A DNA stretch of 34,803 nucleotides from Verrucomicrobiia bacterium (GCA_947462875.1 CANHQJ010000032.1:1-34803); one strand, 5' to 3'; counted from the first letter of the stretch, positions 7,171 to 15,380 are shown. Numbers and translations: made by a program. The notes: generated by a model not told the origin, from the sequence alone.

Positions 7171-8265
7171 TCAGGGCTTGGCAAAGAGCAAACAAATCGG
7201 CGAGGGAACCGCGAGTGTGTGACCGGTCTTGCCGAGCTTGCCGGACTGCGGATCGATGGCGAGCACCTGCACGTTGTCGGAATCCTGTCCTGCGACGAGC
7301 AAGAAAGCTCCTCCTGGTGCGACGGCGAAATGGCGGGGTGTTTTCACATCCGTCACGAGGGCTCCCAGCTCGCTGAGGGCTCCCGTTTTCTGATCGATGG
7401 CAAAGGCCGCGATCGAGTGATGGCCGCGATTCGACGCATAGAGAAAGCGCCCGTTCGGATGGATCTCGATCTCCGCCGTGGTATTGACGCCGGTGAAATC
7501 CGCGGGCAACGTGGTGAGGGATTTTTGCGCGGTGAACGTTTGGCCCTCGCGCAGGAAATGCGTCACGGTATTGGTGAGCTCATTGACCACATAGACCCAG
7601 GGTTGCTGCGGATGGATCGCCAGGTGGCGCGGACCATCGCCCGCGGCGGAGGAGAAAAAGGGCAGTTGCGCGGCGGTGAGCACGGCGGTCGCGGGATCGA
7701 AACGATAGAGCAAGGTCTGGTCCAACCCCAAATCCGGCACCAACAGGCTCTCGCCGGAAAAATACACACCATGCGCGTGCGGGCCGGTCTGGCGCTGCGG
7801 GTGCACGCTTTTCCCCTCATGCTGGAGGAGCGTCACCGATTCGGAGGGGATGCCTTTTTTGTCTAACAAAAAGCTAGCCGTGCTACCGCTGCCATAATTC
7901 GCCACCGCGATCATGCGCGCGCTGGGATCGACCGCCAGGTGGCAGGGGCCCTTGCCACCGGAGGGAACATCGCCCACAAAAGTGAGCATGTGGTTTTTTT
8001 CGATCGCAAATGTCGCGAGCGTGCCCGTGCCGTCAGCGCGCGCGCCGATGGAATAGAGCAGTTTTTTCTGCGGATGCAGGCAGAGAAAGCCGGGGTCCTT
8101 GTAGGTCGCTGCCAGGCGCAGTTGGCTGAGCGCGCCCGTGCTGTCATCGAACTCCGCCAAATAAATCCCTTTGCTCTCGCGATCCGTGCGCGTGCCGATA
8201 TACAAGGGGTGAATCGCCGCCGTAGCGCAGTGCGTGAATCCGAGCAAGATCGTCAATAGTTTCAT
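7171..8265 (-). CDS. Secreted beta-propeller lactonase, 6-phosphogluconolactonase (YkgB/Pgl) family
   Basis: A 364-residue protein of the seven-bladed propeller lactonase family. Family motifs are YIGTRTDRESKGIYLAEFD near the start, GKGPCHLAVDPSARMIAVANYGSGS, QTGPHAHGVYFSG, GDGPRHLAIHPQQPWVYVVNEL, IEIHPNGRFLYASNRGHHSIAAF and TPRHFAVAPGGAFLLVAGQDSDNV. The His and Arg of the RH(L/F)A repeats are typical of the active channel. In E. coli the cytosolic homologue hydrolyses 6-phosphogluconolactone. Here the ATG at 8265 gives a Sec-type signal (LLTILLGFTHCATA), so this copy is probably periplasmic and its real substrate may be another lactone. The frame continues upstream to 8442 but that stretch does not look like protein. 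Confidence 0.85.
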   Translation of the reverse strand: MKLLTILLGFTHCATAAIHPLYIGTRTDRESKGIYLAEFDDSTGALSQLRLAATYKDPGFLCLHPQKKLLYSIGARADGTGTLATFAIEKNHMLTFVGDVPSGGKGPCHLAVDPSARMIAVANYGSGSTASFLLDKKGIPSESVTLLQHEGKSVHPQRQTGPHAHGVYFSGESLLVPDLGLDQTLLYRFDPATAVLTAAQLPFFSSAAGDGPRHLAIHPQQPWVYVVNELTNTVTHFLREGQTFTAQKSLTTLPADFTGVNTTAEIEIHPNGRFLYASNRGHHSIAAFAIDQKTGALSELGALVTDVKTPRHFAVAPGGAFLLVAGQDSDNVQVLAIDPQSGKLGKTGHTLAVPSPICLLFAKP

Positions 8266-8450
8266 AATTTGAGAGCCATAGGTAAAGGCGATACGCGGCC
8301 CATCGTCGAGAAAAATCGGCACTCGTGCACAGGAACCGCACTTTCGGGCGTACGATTTTCCACTGTCGGCAAAACTGTGTCTTGCGTTTCCCCGGCATCC
8401 ATGGCATGAATGTCTTCGACAAATCATAGCAACATCCCACACCTACGATC

Positions 8451-8882
8451 ATGAATGACCCCTATCCTACCAATGCCGGCAGCCTTGATCCACAGGCTGG
8501 ATTCGCCCCCGCACCCTCGGTCTCACAAGCCGCCCACGATCTGCGTGTGGCAGCCGAGGAAAAAATCAAAGATCTCGCCGGCCAAGCGGGCGCGCTGAAG
8601 GACAAAGCCTTCGAGACCGCCACCCAGTTCCGCGATCAAGCAACGGAAAAAGCCCGCGAGGCACGCACACTGGCCACCGAAAAAGCCATCGCTCTGAAAA
8701 CCAGCGCCACGGAAAAAGCCGCTCATTTCCGCGAAGTCGCCCAGGAACAGTGGACCGACACCCGCGAACGCGCGCGCGAAGTCCACACCACCGCGGAGGA
8801 CTACATCCGCGAGCATCCCACCAAGTGCGTGCTCGGCGCCCTCGGCATCGGATTCCTCATCGGTCTGATCGCCCGTCGCTAA
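8451..8882 (+). CDS. DUF883 / ElaB-YqjD-type membrane protein
   Basis: A 143-residue protein built of a long Ala/Glu/Lys-rich amphipathic helix with an imperfect 11-residue period (repeated ATEKA and ARE motifs, residues 30-115) and a C-terminal segment YIREHPTKCVLGALGIGFLIGLIARR, split here as YIREHPTKCVLGALG and GFLIGLIARR. That ending is diagnostic for the ElaB/YqjD/DUF883 family. In E. coli YqjD is an inner-membrane protein that binds ribosomes in stationary phase. It is the first gene of a three-gene set matching yqjD-yqjE-yqjK, with 13 nt to the next gene. The start ATG at 8451 lacks a clear ribosome-binding site. Confidence 0.85.
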   Translation: MNDPYPTNAGSLDPQAGFAPAPSVSQAAHDLRVAAEEKIKDLAGQAGALKDKAFETATQFRDQATEKAREARTLATEKAIALKTSATEKAAHFREVAQEQWTDTRERAREVHTTAEDYIREHPTKCVLGALGIGFLIGLIARR

Positions 8883-8895
8883 AACGCCACGTTTC

Positions 8896-9306
8896 ATGAG
8901 TGAGGCATCTCCAGAACCGGCTGCGGATCACCCCGCTGCCGTGCATGATTGGCAATCCGCCATCGCGGAGTTCGCCGCCTCGCGCATTGAGCTCATTCGC
9001 TTGGAATCACAGGATGCCGCCCAGCTCGCCGCGCAGAAAACCCGTGACGTCATTCTGCTGACCTGCACCGCGGTGCTCGGGTGGCTCTGTCTGCTCGCCG
9101 GACTCATCGGTGTGCTGCACCACTTCACCCAGTGGTCTTGGTGGTGCTGCGCGCTGCTGTTCGCTTTGGTCCACGCCGTCCTCGCCGGGATTTTTGCCGC
9201 GCGGCTCAAGCGCCCCGGCCCGCCCGTATTTCCCCTCACCCGCGCAGAATTTCATAAAGACAAACTATGGATGCAAAGCCTCAAAACGCCGCCCTCGAAG
9301 CACTGA
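8896..9306 (+). CDS. Phage-holin-superfamily protein, YqjE-like
   Basis: A 136-residue protein with a cytoplasmic helical start (IAEFAASRIELIRLESQDAA) followed by two membrane helices (VILLTCTAVLGWLCLLAGLIGVL and WCCALLFALVHAVLAGIFAARL). This is the pattern of the YqjE/holin-X family, which is usually found next to YqjD-type proteins. A real lysis function is not implied. Its 3' end overlaps the next gene by 40 nt. Confidence 0.8.
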   Translation: MSEASPEPAADHPAAVHDWQSAIAEFAASRIELIRLESQDAAQLAAQKTRDVILLTCTAVLGWLCLLAGLIGVLHHFTQWSWWCCALLFALVHAVLAGIFAARLKRPGPPVFPLTRAEFHKDKLWMQSLKTPPSKH

Positions 9307-9632
9307 TCCAGCGCAACGATGCCGCGCGTCAAGCACTCGCAGGCCATTTGCAAACGCTGCGCCATCGCATGGACTTGCCCGCGCGGCTGAATGAAAACAT
9401 TCGCAACAACCGCACGCTGTGGTTCGCCGGCTCCACGGCGTTCGGCTTGCTGGTCAGTTCCTTTTTCCGCAAAAAACCTCCCGCTCCCGCCGCGGTTCCG
9501 CGCCCGCGCAAGGGACTCATCGGCCTCGCACTCACCACGGCCATCACCCTCGCCAAACCCGCCATCAAAACCTGGCTCTGGAACGAAGCCCAAAAACGCA
9601 TTCTCCCGCGCGGCACCCAGCGCCCGCGCTAG
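9267..9632 (+). CDS. YqjK-like small membrane protein
   Basis: A 121-residue protein. The N-terminal part (QRNDAARQALAGHLQTLRHRMDL) is helical. One or two weak membrane helices follow (LWFAGSTAFGLLVSSFF and LIGLALTTAITLAKPAIKTWLW). The position as third gene after YqjD- and YqjE-like proteins suggests the YqjK role, although similarity to YqjK is only general. The ATG at 9267 lies inside the preceding gene (40-nt overlap); a later Met at 9369 would avoid the overlap but would remove the conserved-looking helical start. Confidence 0.7.
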   Translation: MDAKPQNAALEALIQRNDAARQALAGHLQTLRHRMDLPARLNENIRNNRTLWFAGSTAFGLLVSSFFRKKPPAPAAVPRPRKGLIGLALTTAITLAKPAIKTWLWNEAQKRILPRGTQRPR

Positions 9633-9689
9633 GCGCATTCACGCCATTTCTCTGATTGATTTTCTCTAACCATTCTCTAAAAAATCCTC

Positions 9690-10769
9690 ATGTCCCACAC
9701 CGTCCTCGATCACGTCGATCAATACCTTCGCCTCGGCCAGGAATACGGCGCCTCCGATGTCCACCTCGCCACCGCCTTTCCTCCCGCCTGGCGCCGCAAC
9801 GGGCAACTGCAGCCGATCTGGGATGATCACGCGCCGTTGACGGAAGAAGAGGCCCTCATGCTCGCCAAATCCTTCCTCGGAGAATCCGAATGGAAACGTC
9901 TTGAGGAAAAAGGCGACGTCGATTTCGCCTACGACAATGGCGAAGGCCGCTTCCGCGCCTCGGTGGTGCGCCAGCGTCTCGGGCTGGACATGGTCTTCCG
10001 CATCATCAGCACGCAAATCCGTTCGATCCAGGACATCGGCCTGCCCATCGACCACATCCTGCCGCTCACCCGCTACCACAACGGCCTCGTGCTCGTCACC
10101 GGTTCCGTGGGTTCCGGAAAATCCACCACTCTCGCCGCGCTCGTGGATTTCATCAATGGCGATCGCGAGGACCACATTCTCACTCTGGAGGACCCCATCG
10201 AATACGTCTTCGATTCCAAACAATGCCACGTCAATCAGCGCGAGGTCCACTCGCACACCGAGTCCTTTGCCAAGGCCCTGCGCGGTGCCCTGCGGGAAGA
10301 CCCCGATGTGATCATGGTCGGAGAAATGCGCGACCTGGAAACCATCCAGCTCGCCCTCACCGCTGCGGAAACCGGACACTTGGTGCTCGGCACGCTCCAC
10401 ACCGGCAATGCCCCGCGTACCCTGGACCGGATCCTCGATGTGTTCCCCACGGACCAGCGCGACCAGATCCGCATCATGGTCTCGGAGTCCCTGCGCGGCA
10501 TCCTTTCCCAACAACTCGTGCCGAAGGCCGATGGCTCAGGCCGCGTGCTCGCTCTCGAATTGTTGGTGAACACACCCGCCGTGGCAAACTGCATCCGCGA
10601 AGGAAAAACCTTCATGCTGCCCGGCGTCATGCAAACAGGTAAAAACGTCGGCATGATCACCATGGATGAATCATTGCGCCGCCTCTACATCCAGGGTGTC
10701 ATCACTCCCGAGGAATGCCTCTACCGCGCCGAAGACAAAATCCAAATGCGCGCGTTTTTCCAATCCTAA
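9690..10769 (+). CDS. PilT-type retraction ATPase, first of two
   Basis: A 359-residue hexameric secretion ATPase of the PilT/PilU branch, which powers retraction of type IV pili at the cytoplasmic side of the inner membrane. The N-terminal PAS-like domain has GASDVHLATAFPPAWRRNG. Walker A GSVGSGKSTT lies near residue 138. The Asp box follows (ILTLEDPIEYVF), then Walker B DVIMVGEMRD and the His box GHLVLGTLHTGNAPRTLDR. The C-terminus MQTGKNVGMITMDESLRRLYIQG is the usual PilT ending. No pilB, pilC or pilin gene is in the window. The next gene is a paralogue 30 nt downstream. Confidence 0.92.
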   Translation: MSHTVLDHVDQYLRLGQEYGASDVHLATAFPPAWRRNGQLQPIWDDHAPLTEEEALMLAKSFLGESEWKRLEEKGDVDFAYDNGEGRFRASVVRQRLGLDMVFRIISTQIRSIQDIGLPIDHILPLTRYHNGLVLVTGSVGSGKSTTLAALVDFINGDREDHILTLEDPIEYVFDSKQCHVNQREVHSHTESFAKALRGALREDPDVIMVGEMRDLETIQLALTAAETGHLVLGTLHTGNAPRTLDRILDVFPTDQRDQIRIMVSESLRGILSQQLVPKADGSGRVLALELLVNTPAVANCIREGKTFMLPGVMQTGKNVGMITMDESLRRLYIQGVITPEECLYRAEDKIQMRAFFQS

Positions 10770-10799
10770 CAGAATTTTCACTTCCCACCTCTCTCTCCT

Positions 10800-11909
10800 A
10801 TGGCCCGCATCGATGCCTACTTCCAATACCTTGTCGAATCCAAAGGCTCGGACCTTCACCTCTCGGAAGGACAACCGCCGAAAATCCGCGTCCACGGCGG
10901 CATCTCGCCCATTCCCGATCAGCCAATCCTCTCCGGCGAAGACTTCCGCTCCCTGCTCGCCGAAATTTGCGATCCCAAGGCATTTGAAAAATACCTGAAA
11001 TCCGGCGACCTCGACTTCGCCTACGCCATGGACGAGGCCTCGCGTTTCCGCTGCAACTACCTCAAGCAAAAGAACGGCCTCGCCGCCGTGTTCCGTTTGA
11101 TCCCCACGGAAATCATGTCGCTGGAGTCCCTGGGAGTCCCCGCGGTAGTAAAGGAATTCGGCCACATGCGCTCGGGTCTGGTGCTGGTCACCGGCCCCAC
11201 CGGCTCGGGGAAATCCACGACTCTCGCGGCACTGCTCGACTACATCAATACGAACTACGCCCGCCACATCATCACGATTGAGGAGCCCATCGAGTTCGTA
11301 CACCGCAACAAGCGCTCCATCCTGACCCAGCGCGAGGTTCCCATCCAGACGCCCTCGTTCGCCGATGGTCTCCGCGCCGCTTTGCGCGAGGATGCCGATA
11401 TCGTGCTCGTCGGTGAGATGCGCGACCTTGAAACCATCTCGCTCGCCCTCACCGCCGCGGAAACGGGGCTTCTTGTGTTCGGCACCCTGCACACCAACAA
11501 CGCCCGCAAAACCGTGGACCGGATCATCGACGTGTTCCCTGCCGATCAACAATCGCAGGTGCGCACCATGCTCGCCGCCTCCCTGCGCGGTGTGCTCGCC
11601 CAGCTTCTCTGCCGCCGCTGCGATAAACCGGGCCGCACCGCCGTGCACGAGATCATGTTCGCCACACCCGCTGTGGCCGCCATCATCCGCGAAGGTGCCA
11701 CGCAAAAGCTCAACGACGTCATCACCGGCGGCAAGGGTGAGGGCATGCAGTTCATGGACGAATCGATCTGGTCGAAGCTGCGCGAAGGCATCATTTCCCC
11801 TCAGGAAGCCTACATGAAAGCCATCGACAAAAATCGCTTCAAAAAATTCCTGCCCCCCGAACTCGCCGCCCTCGGCAATGCCTCCGGCGAATCGCAAGGA
11901 ACGCATTGA
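10800..11909 (+). CDS. PilT-type retraction ATPase, second of two
   Basis: A 369-residue paralogue of the preceding protein with the same domain order: KGSDLHLSEGQPPKIRVHGG at the N-terminus, Walker A GPTGSGKSTT near residue 131, Asp box IITIEEPIEFVH, Walker B DIVLVGEMRD, His box TGLLVFGTLHTNNARKTVDR. A Cys pair (LLCRRCDKPGR) occupies the place where the other copy has VPKADGSGR, so it differs in a potential metal-binding or redox feature. The tandem PilT plus PilT/PilU layout is common in twitching bacteria, where the second ATPase assists the first. Which of the two is PilT proper cannot be settled here. Confidence 0.9.
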   Translation: MARIDAYFQYLVESKGSDLHLSEGQPPKIRVHGGISPIPDQPILSGEDFRSLLAEICDPKAFEKYLKSGDLDFAYAMDEASRFRCNYLKQKNGLAAVFRLIPTEIMSLESLGVPAVVKEFGHMRSGLVLVTGPTGSGKSTTLAALLDYINTNYARHIITIEEPIEFVHRNKRSILTQREVPIQTPSFADGLRAALREDADIVLVGEMRDLETISLALTAAETGLLVFGTLHTNNARKTVDRIIDVFPADQQSQVRTMLAASLRGVLAQLLCRRCDKPGRTAVHEIMFATPAVAAIIREGATQKLNDVITGGKGEGMQFMDESIWSKLREGIISPQEAYMKAIDKNRFKKFLPPELAALGNASGESQGTH

Positions 11910-11915
11910 CGTGGC

Positions 11916-11932
11916 GGAGGCTTCGAGCCTCC
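11916..11932 (+). repeat. Perfect 7-bp hairpin after the second pilT gene
   Basis: GGAGGCT-TCG-AGCCTCC forms a perfect stem with a three-base loop 6 nt after the stop codon. There is no T tract after it, so it is either a weak terminator or mRNA stabiliser, or a member of the short hairpin repeats seen elsewhere in the window. Confidence 0.45.
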
Positions 11933-12019
11933 CGGCCGGACAGGAGTCAGGAGTCAGAAAAAAATCAGTGATTTCAGAGGTATCAGTGTCACAGTGGTTT
12001 TACCAAACGAACGTCATTC

Positions 12020-13009
12020 ATGCCGCCCACGATGAAACACCCCGCCCTCATTCCCTCGCTTTGCGCCGTATTCGGGTTCCTGCTGGCCTGGTTCGTAAAA
12101 CCGAATCCATCGTCGCCCGCAGGGGAAAATGTCGCCGCGTCCCACAAATCACCAACCGGCATTTCCACTTCCAGCGCCTCAGGCCGTGATCGCCCCGCTG
12201 CAGGCAGGGGCGGCTTCGATCCCACCACGCACACGGAGGAAGGCATCCCGCTCCCACCGGAATTGATCCAGGCCCGCGCCCAGCTCGCCGACACCGCCCG
12301 CAACAGCCTCGCTTTGAAAGACCAGGGCTACGTCCAGCGCCTCGCCGAATTGTTAGGCCTCACGCTGGAACAACAGCAGACGATGCAGTTGCTTTACCAA
12401 CAAAAACGTGACGCCCTCAACATCTACGCACCCGGCAAGGGCATCGATCCCCGCCGCATGCTGGAGGAAGCCGAGGTCGTCGAAAAACGCTTCAACGAAT
12501 CGTTGGCGCAGGTTCTCAGCAGCGAGCAAATCGCCAAGCTCAACGCCTACCGCCAGCAGCAAAACCAGAACCGCACCCTCGCCACCGCGCAAAAGGAATA
12601 CGCCGACGTGCTCGATAAAATCGACCTCAGCCCGGAACAACAAAACGGCGTGCTCCAGGCGCTCCAGCAAACAGCCACCACCACCCAGAGCGCGTTTCTC
12701 GATAAAACCGGACTCTATGCCGAGACCTTCGATGCCATGGGCTTCGGCTCGGTGGGCGATGCCATGAGCGTGGCCGCCACCGCCCAGGCAACCCTCTCGC
12801 AGGCCAGCGACCCCGCCACCACCATGCAGGCCCTCGTCCAGGCGCGCAAGCAGAGCAGCACGCAAAAAATCGAAGCACTGCGCACCCTTCTCTCGCCCGC
12901 CCAGTTGGCACAATACTCCGCTTTACTCGAGGCCCGCGATCAGGCCTACTATGCCGCGATGGCGCCCATGATTTCCTCGCCCGCGCCCATCGAACCGCCC
13001 GAAAAATAA
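12020..13009 (+). CDS. Membrane-anchored helical protein with LTxxQ-like motifs, function unknown
   Basis: A 329-residue protein. A hydrophobic segment near the start (ALIPSLCAVFGFLLAWFV) acts as anchor or signal. A Ser/Gly/Pro-rich linker follows (residues 35-75). The rest is nearly all helix and rich in Gln and Ala, with three stretches of the form L-T/S-x-E/A-Q-x (LGLTLEQQQTMQLL, IDLSPEQQNGVLQAL, LLSPAQLAQYSALL), which recall the LTxxQ motif of periplasmic Spy/CpxP chaperones, though overall length and order differ. It lies 9 nt upstream of a parvulin gene, so a role in envelope protein quality control is a possible inference. An alternative start is the ATG at 12032. Confidence 0.65.
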   Translation: MPPTMKHPALIPSLCAVFGFLLAWFVKPNPSSPAGENVAASHKSPTGISTSSASGRDRPAAGRGGFDPTTHTEEGIPLPPELIQARAQLADTARNSLALKDQGYVQRLAELLGLTLEQQQTMQLLYQQKRDALNIYAPGKGIDPRRMLEEAEVVEKRFNESLAQVLSSEQIAKLNAYRQQQNQNRTLATAQKEYADVLDKIDLSPEQQNGVLQALQQTATTTQSAFLDKTGLYAETFDAMGFGSVGDAMSVAATAQATLSQASDPATTMQALVQARKQSSTQKIEALRTLLSPAQLAQYSALLEARDQAYYAAMAPMISSPAPIEPPEK

Positions 13010-13018
13010 TCACCCGTC

Positions 13019-13867
13019 ATGCTAGTCATCAATCAGGAACCCATCGATCCATCCTTGATCGAAGATGCCTTCCAGCGCATCAAGACGACTGCCGAAATGC
13101 TCACCGAAGTCTCCTGCTGCGAGCGCGATGACGAATTTCTCGCCCAGGCCGAAGAAGAGGTGATCGATGGCATCCTGCTCGCGCAAGAAGCCGAAAAACG
13201 CTTTCCCAAACTCGATGAATCGCTGGTGAAATCCGCCATGGAAAAGTCCCTGCGGCAGTGGCGCGACAATGGCGCCTCGTGGGAACTCATCGAAAAACAC
13301 CACGCGCAGATCCACCAGGAAACCACCGCCTCGCTGCGCATGGAATGTTTCACCGATCAGCTCTTCGCCGATATCGCCGAGCCCAGCGATGAGGAAATTT
13401 CCGCCTACTACCAGAGTCACCAGCACGACTATTTCCAGCCGCCCGCCGTGCACGCCCTGCACCTGCTGCGTTTCGCCGATCATGCCCAACCATGGATCGA
13501 ATACTCCCATCTTCTCACCCTGCGCCAGCAGGTCATCGATGGCGCGGACTTCGCCGCGCTGGCAGCAGAACACACGCAAAAGCACAACAAGGAAATCGAT
13601 CTGGACTGGATCACCCTCGAGCGCGCGCTGCATCCCTTCGAAGCCATTTTGTTTTCGCTGCGGGAAAAGGAAGTGAGCCCCATCATCAGCCACGACAACG
13701 CCTTGCATCTCGTCTATCCCATCGAGGTCAGACCCGCCGTGCAAATTCCCCTGGAAGAAAAAGCCGGGGAAATCCGCCAGCACATCATCCGTCAAAAAAA
13801 ACAACAGATCCTGCGTGAACTCGCCGCCACACTGCGCGGCACCGCCGTCATCGAACGCACCGCGTAA
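13019..13867 (+). CDS. Parvulin-type peptidyl-prolyl isomerase, no signal peptide
   Basis: A 282-residue protein laid out like NifM/PrsA/SurA-type parvulins: an N-terminal helical chaperone part (residues 1-125), then EEISAYYQSHQHDYFQPPAVHALHLL, where the last stretch opens the PpiC rotamase domain, continuing DFAALAAEHTQKHNKEIDLDWITLERALHPF and FSLREKEVSPIISHDNALHLVY. This domain catalyses cis-trans isomerisation of prolyl bonds. The usual parvulin GGxLG segment appears as IDLDWI, so the active site deviates. No signal peptide or anchor is visible, which suggests a cytoplasmic helper, as for NifM. It is cotranscribed with the LTxxQ-like gene. Confidence 0.8.
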   Translation: MLVINQEPIDPSLIEDAFQRIKTTAEMLTEVSCCERDDEFLAQAEEEVIDGILLAQEAEKRFPKLDESLVKSAMEKSLRQWRDNGASWELIEKHHAQIHQETTASLRMECFTDQLFADIAEPSDEEISAYYQSHQHDYFQPPAVHALHLLRFADHAQPWIEYSHLLTLRQQVIDGADFAALAAEHTQKHNKEIDLDWITLERALHPFEAILFSLREKEVSPIISHDNALHLVYPIEVRPAVQIPLEEKAGEIRQHIIRQKKQQILRELAATLRGTAVIERTA

Positions 13868-13922
13868 GGAGCAGGGAGCGAGGACTTCAGTCCAACGCCT
13901 TAAGGGATTCTGGAGTTCCGCA

Positions 13923-14118
13923 GCACCAACGGTGCGCTACATGCCAGCCTAGGGCAACGCCCTAGGAACTGGCATGTAATGAATCCAGAACCCTATCAGG
14001 GTGACACAAATGGTGGATAGTCGCGCCGTGTTGTTACGCCCGTTTAGGGCTTTGAAATCTTGGGCCAACTTGTTCCTAGGGCGTTGCCCTAGGCTGGCTT
14101 GTGTTAGGCCTTTGGCCT
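13923..14118. repeat. String of six short perfect hairpins (REP-like interspersed element)
   Basis: The gap between the parvulin gene and tRNA-Asp holds a chain of separate palindromes: GCACC-AAC-GGTGC (13923-13935), a long stem from ACATGCCAG to CTGGCATGT enclosing CCTAGGGC-AAC-GCCCTAGG (13939-13977), ACCCT-ATC-AGGGT (13990-14002), GCCC-GTTTA-GGGC (14038-14050), CCTAGGGC-GTT-GCCCTAGG (14075-14093) and AGGCC-TTT-GGCCT (14106-14118). A 27-nt sequence at 13943-13969 recurs inverted at 14072-14098. No convincing gene overlaps. The style matches dispersed palindromic repeats often seen in Verrucomicrobiota and related phyla; copy number in this genome is not known. Confidence 0.75.
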
Positions 14119-14193
14119 TGAAGAGCTGATTGATCCGAACTCGGTCCCTTACAGGCATTGTACTTCCGTCCGCATGAGGTTGGACTCGAACCG

Positions 14194-14227
14194 TGAAACA
14201 AAACGGCTTCCTGTTGCCAGGAAGCCG
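14194..14227 (-). terminator. Intrinsic terminator of tRNA-Asp
   Basis: Read on the minus strand, CGGCTTCCTG and CAGGAAGCCG form a perfect 10-bp stem (14227-14218 with 14213-14204) with a four-base loop, followed by TTTTGTTTC. It lies about 50 nt beyond the 3' end of the tRNA in the correct orientation. Confidence 0.85.
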
Positions 14228-14278
14228 CTTGCAAAAACATTGAAAAACAAAAACAAATAATCTGAAAGCCTGAGTGAG

Positions 14279-14355
14279 TGGCGGAGCGGACGGGACTTGA
14301 ACCCGCGGCCTCCAACGTGACAGGCTGGCGCTCTAACCAACTGAGCTACCGCTCC
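14279..14355 (-). tRNA. tRNA-Asp, anticodon GTC
   Basis: The minus strand gives a complete 77-nt cloverleaf. The acceptor stem GGAGCGG pairs with CCGCTCC. The D arm is GCTC-AGTTGGTTA-GAGC. The anticodon stem CCAGC/GTTGG encloses loop CTGTCAC, so the anticodon is GTC (Asp). The T arm is GCGGG-TTCAAGT-CCCGT. Discriminator G and an encoded CCA end follow. An upstream promoter and a downstream terminator flank it, so it is a single-gene transcription unit. Confidence 0.96.
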
Positions 14356-14375
14356 CCGTTCACTCGGGCGCGCGG

Positions 14376-14404
14376 AAACTAGGTACAATCTCCGCGTTTG
14401 GCAA
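14376..14404 (-). promoter_or_regulatory. Predicted promoter of tRNA-Asp
   Basis: On the minus strand, TTGCCA (14404-14399) and TAGTTT (14381-14376) are 17 nt apart, with 20 nt between the -10 box and the mature tRNA 5' end. The -35 box overlaps the A/T hairpin that may end fabD transcription. Confidence 0.5.
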
Positions 14405-14439
14405 TAAGAAAATGAGAAAAAAGTGAAAATTTCTCATTT
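14403..14439 (-). terminator. Possible A/T-rich terminator after fabD
   Basis: On the minus strand, just after the fabD stop, AAATGAGAAA (14439-14430) pairs perfectly with TTTCTCATTT (14419-14410) around a ten-base loop and is followed by TCTTATT. The stem is 10 bp but A/T-rich, so termination strength is uncertain. Confidence 0.5.
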
Positions 14440-14447
14440 GTGACGAT

Positions 14448-15371
14448 TCAGCCCCAATTTTCCACCGCCGCCTCCAGCCCCGCAAGGTCTTCGATGCTGG
14501 TGATTTGCGCTTCTTTGTCGATCTTCGCCACCAAGCCGGCGATGACTTTACCGGGGCCGAATTCGATGAATTTCTGGTGACCCATGGCGCGCAATTGCTG
14601 GATGGACTCAGTCCAGCGCACGGATCCGGTCACTTGTTTTTCGAGCATGCCGCGGATTTGCTCCGGTTCACTGACGACGCAGGCGCCGAAGTTGCACACC
14701 ACCGGCACGCGCGGGGCCTGCATGGGCACGTCTTTCATGGCGATGGCGAGTTGATCCTGCGCGGATTGCATCAAACGCGAGTGATAGGCACCGGCAACGT
14801 TGAGGGGAATCGCACGACGCACCCCGAAGTCTTTGGCTTTTTCCACCACCGCCGCGATCCCCGCCACGGAGCCGGAGAGCACGATTTGTCCCGGGGCGTT
14901 GAAATTCGCAACATCCACATCGCAGTCCGCCGCGAGGGCGCGGATTTGTTCTTCCTCGCCGCCGAGCAAGGCCGCCATCGAGCCCTGCGTGTTCTGACAG
15001 GCTTCTTCCATCAAGGCACCGCGTTTCGCCACCAACCGCAGCCCATCGGCAAAGGAAAAGGTGCCCGCCGCCGAGTGGGCGGTGAATTCTCCCAACGAAA
15101 GACCCGCGGCGGCATCGATGCCGAATCCGGCGACGCGCTCGGCGAGCAGCGCCATCGCCACCAGACCATGCAGATAGAGCGCCGGTTGGCAGCGTGAGGT
15201 GCGGGTGAGCTCTTCCTCGGGGCCCTCGAACATGATTTTGGTGAGGGAATAGCCCAACACTTGATCCGCCTCATCCATCATCGCGCGCGCGGTGGCGGAT
15301 GATTCATAGAAATCCTTGCCCATGCCCACTTTTTGGGCGCCTTGTCCGGAAAATAGTGCGACGATACTCAT
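14448..15371 (-). CDS. fabD: Malonyl-CoA:ACP transacylase
   Basis: A 307-residue enzyme that moves malonyl from CoA to acyl carrier protein for fatty acid synthesis in the cytoplasm. The N-terminus SIVALFSGQGAQKVGMGKD is the family start and fixes the ATG at 15371. The nucleophile Ser is in GLSLGEF (about residue 91), the catalytic His in AGAYHSRLM (about residue 195), and FNAPGQIVLSG is the usual third motif; FIEFGPGKVIAGLV lies near the end. Length is normal. Other fab genes are not adjacent; the gene stands alone between mgtE (divergent) and tRNA-Asp. The -10 box of the predicted promoter lies 9 nt before the ATG. Confidence 0.95.
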   Translation of the reverse strand: MSIVALFSGQGAQKVGMGKDFYESSATARAMMDEADQVLGYSLTKIMFEGPEEELTRTSRCQPALYLHGLVAMALLAERVAGFGIDAAAGLSLGEFTAHSAAGTFSFADGLRLVAKRGALMEEACQNTQGSMAALLGGEEEQIRALAADCDVDVANFNAPGQIVLSGSVAGIAAVVEKAKDFGVRRAIPLNVAGAYHSRLMQSAQDQLAIAMKDVPMQAPRVPVVCNFGACVVSEPEQIRGMLEKQVTGSVRWTESIQQLRAMGHQKFIEFGPGKVIAGLVAKIDKEAQITSIEDLAGLEAAVENWG

Positions 15372-15380
15372 GTCGCCCGC

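Noticed and set aside
7066-7866. Plus-strand open frame of 266 codons opposite the lactonase
   Set aside because: Composition is that of an antisense frame; the minus strand encodes a complete lactonase.
13923-14118. CRISPR array
   Set aside because: The hairpins differ from one another and are not evenly spaced identical repeats, and no cas genes are present.
13949-14158. A 69-residue minus-strand open frame across the hairpin string
   Set aside because: It is translated from palindromic repeat modules and has no protein-like features beyond that; such frames are common false genes in these repeats.
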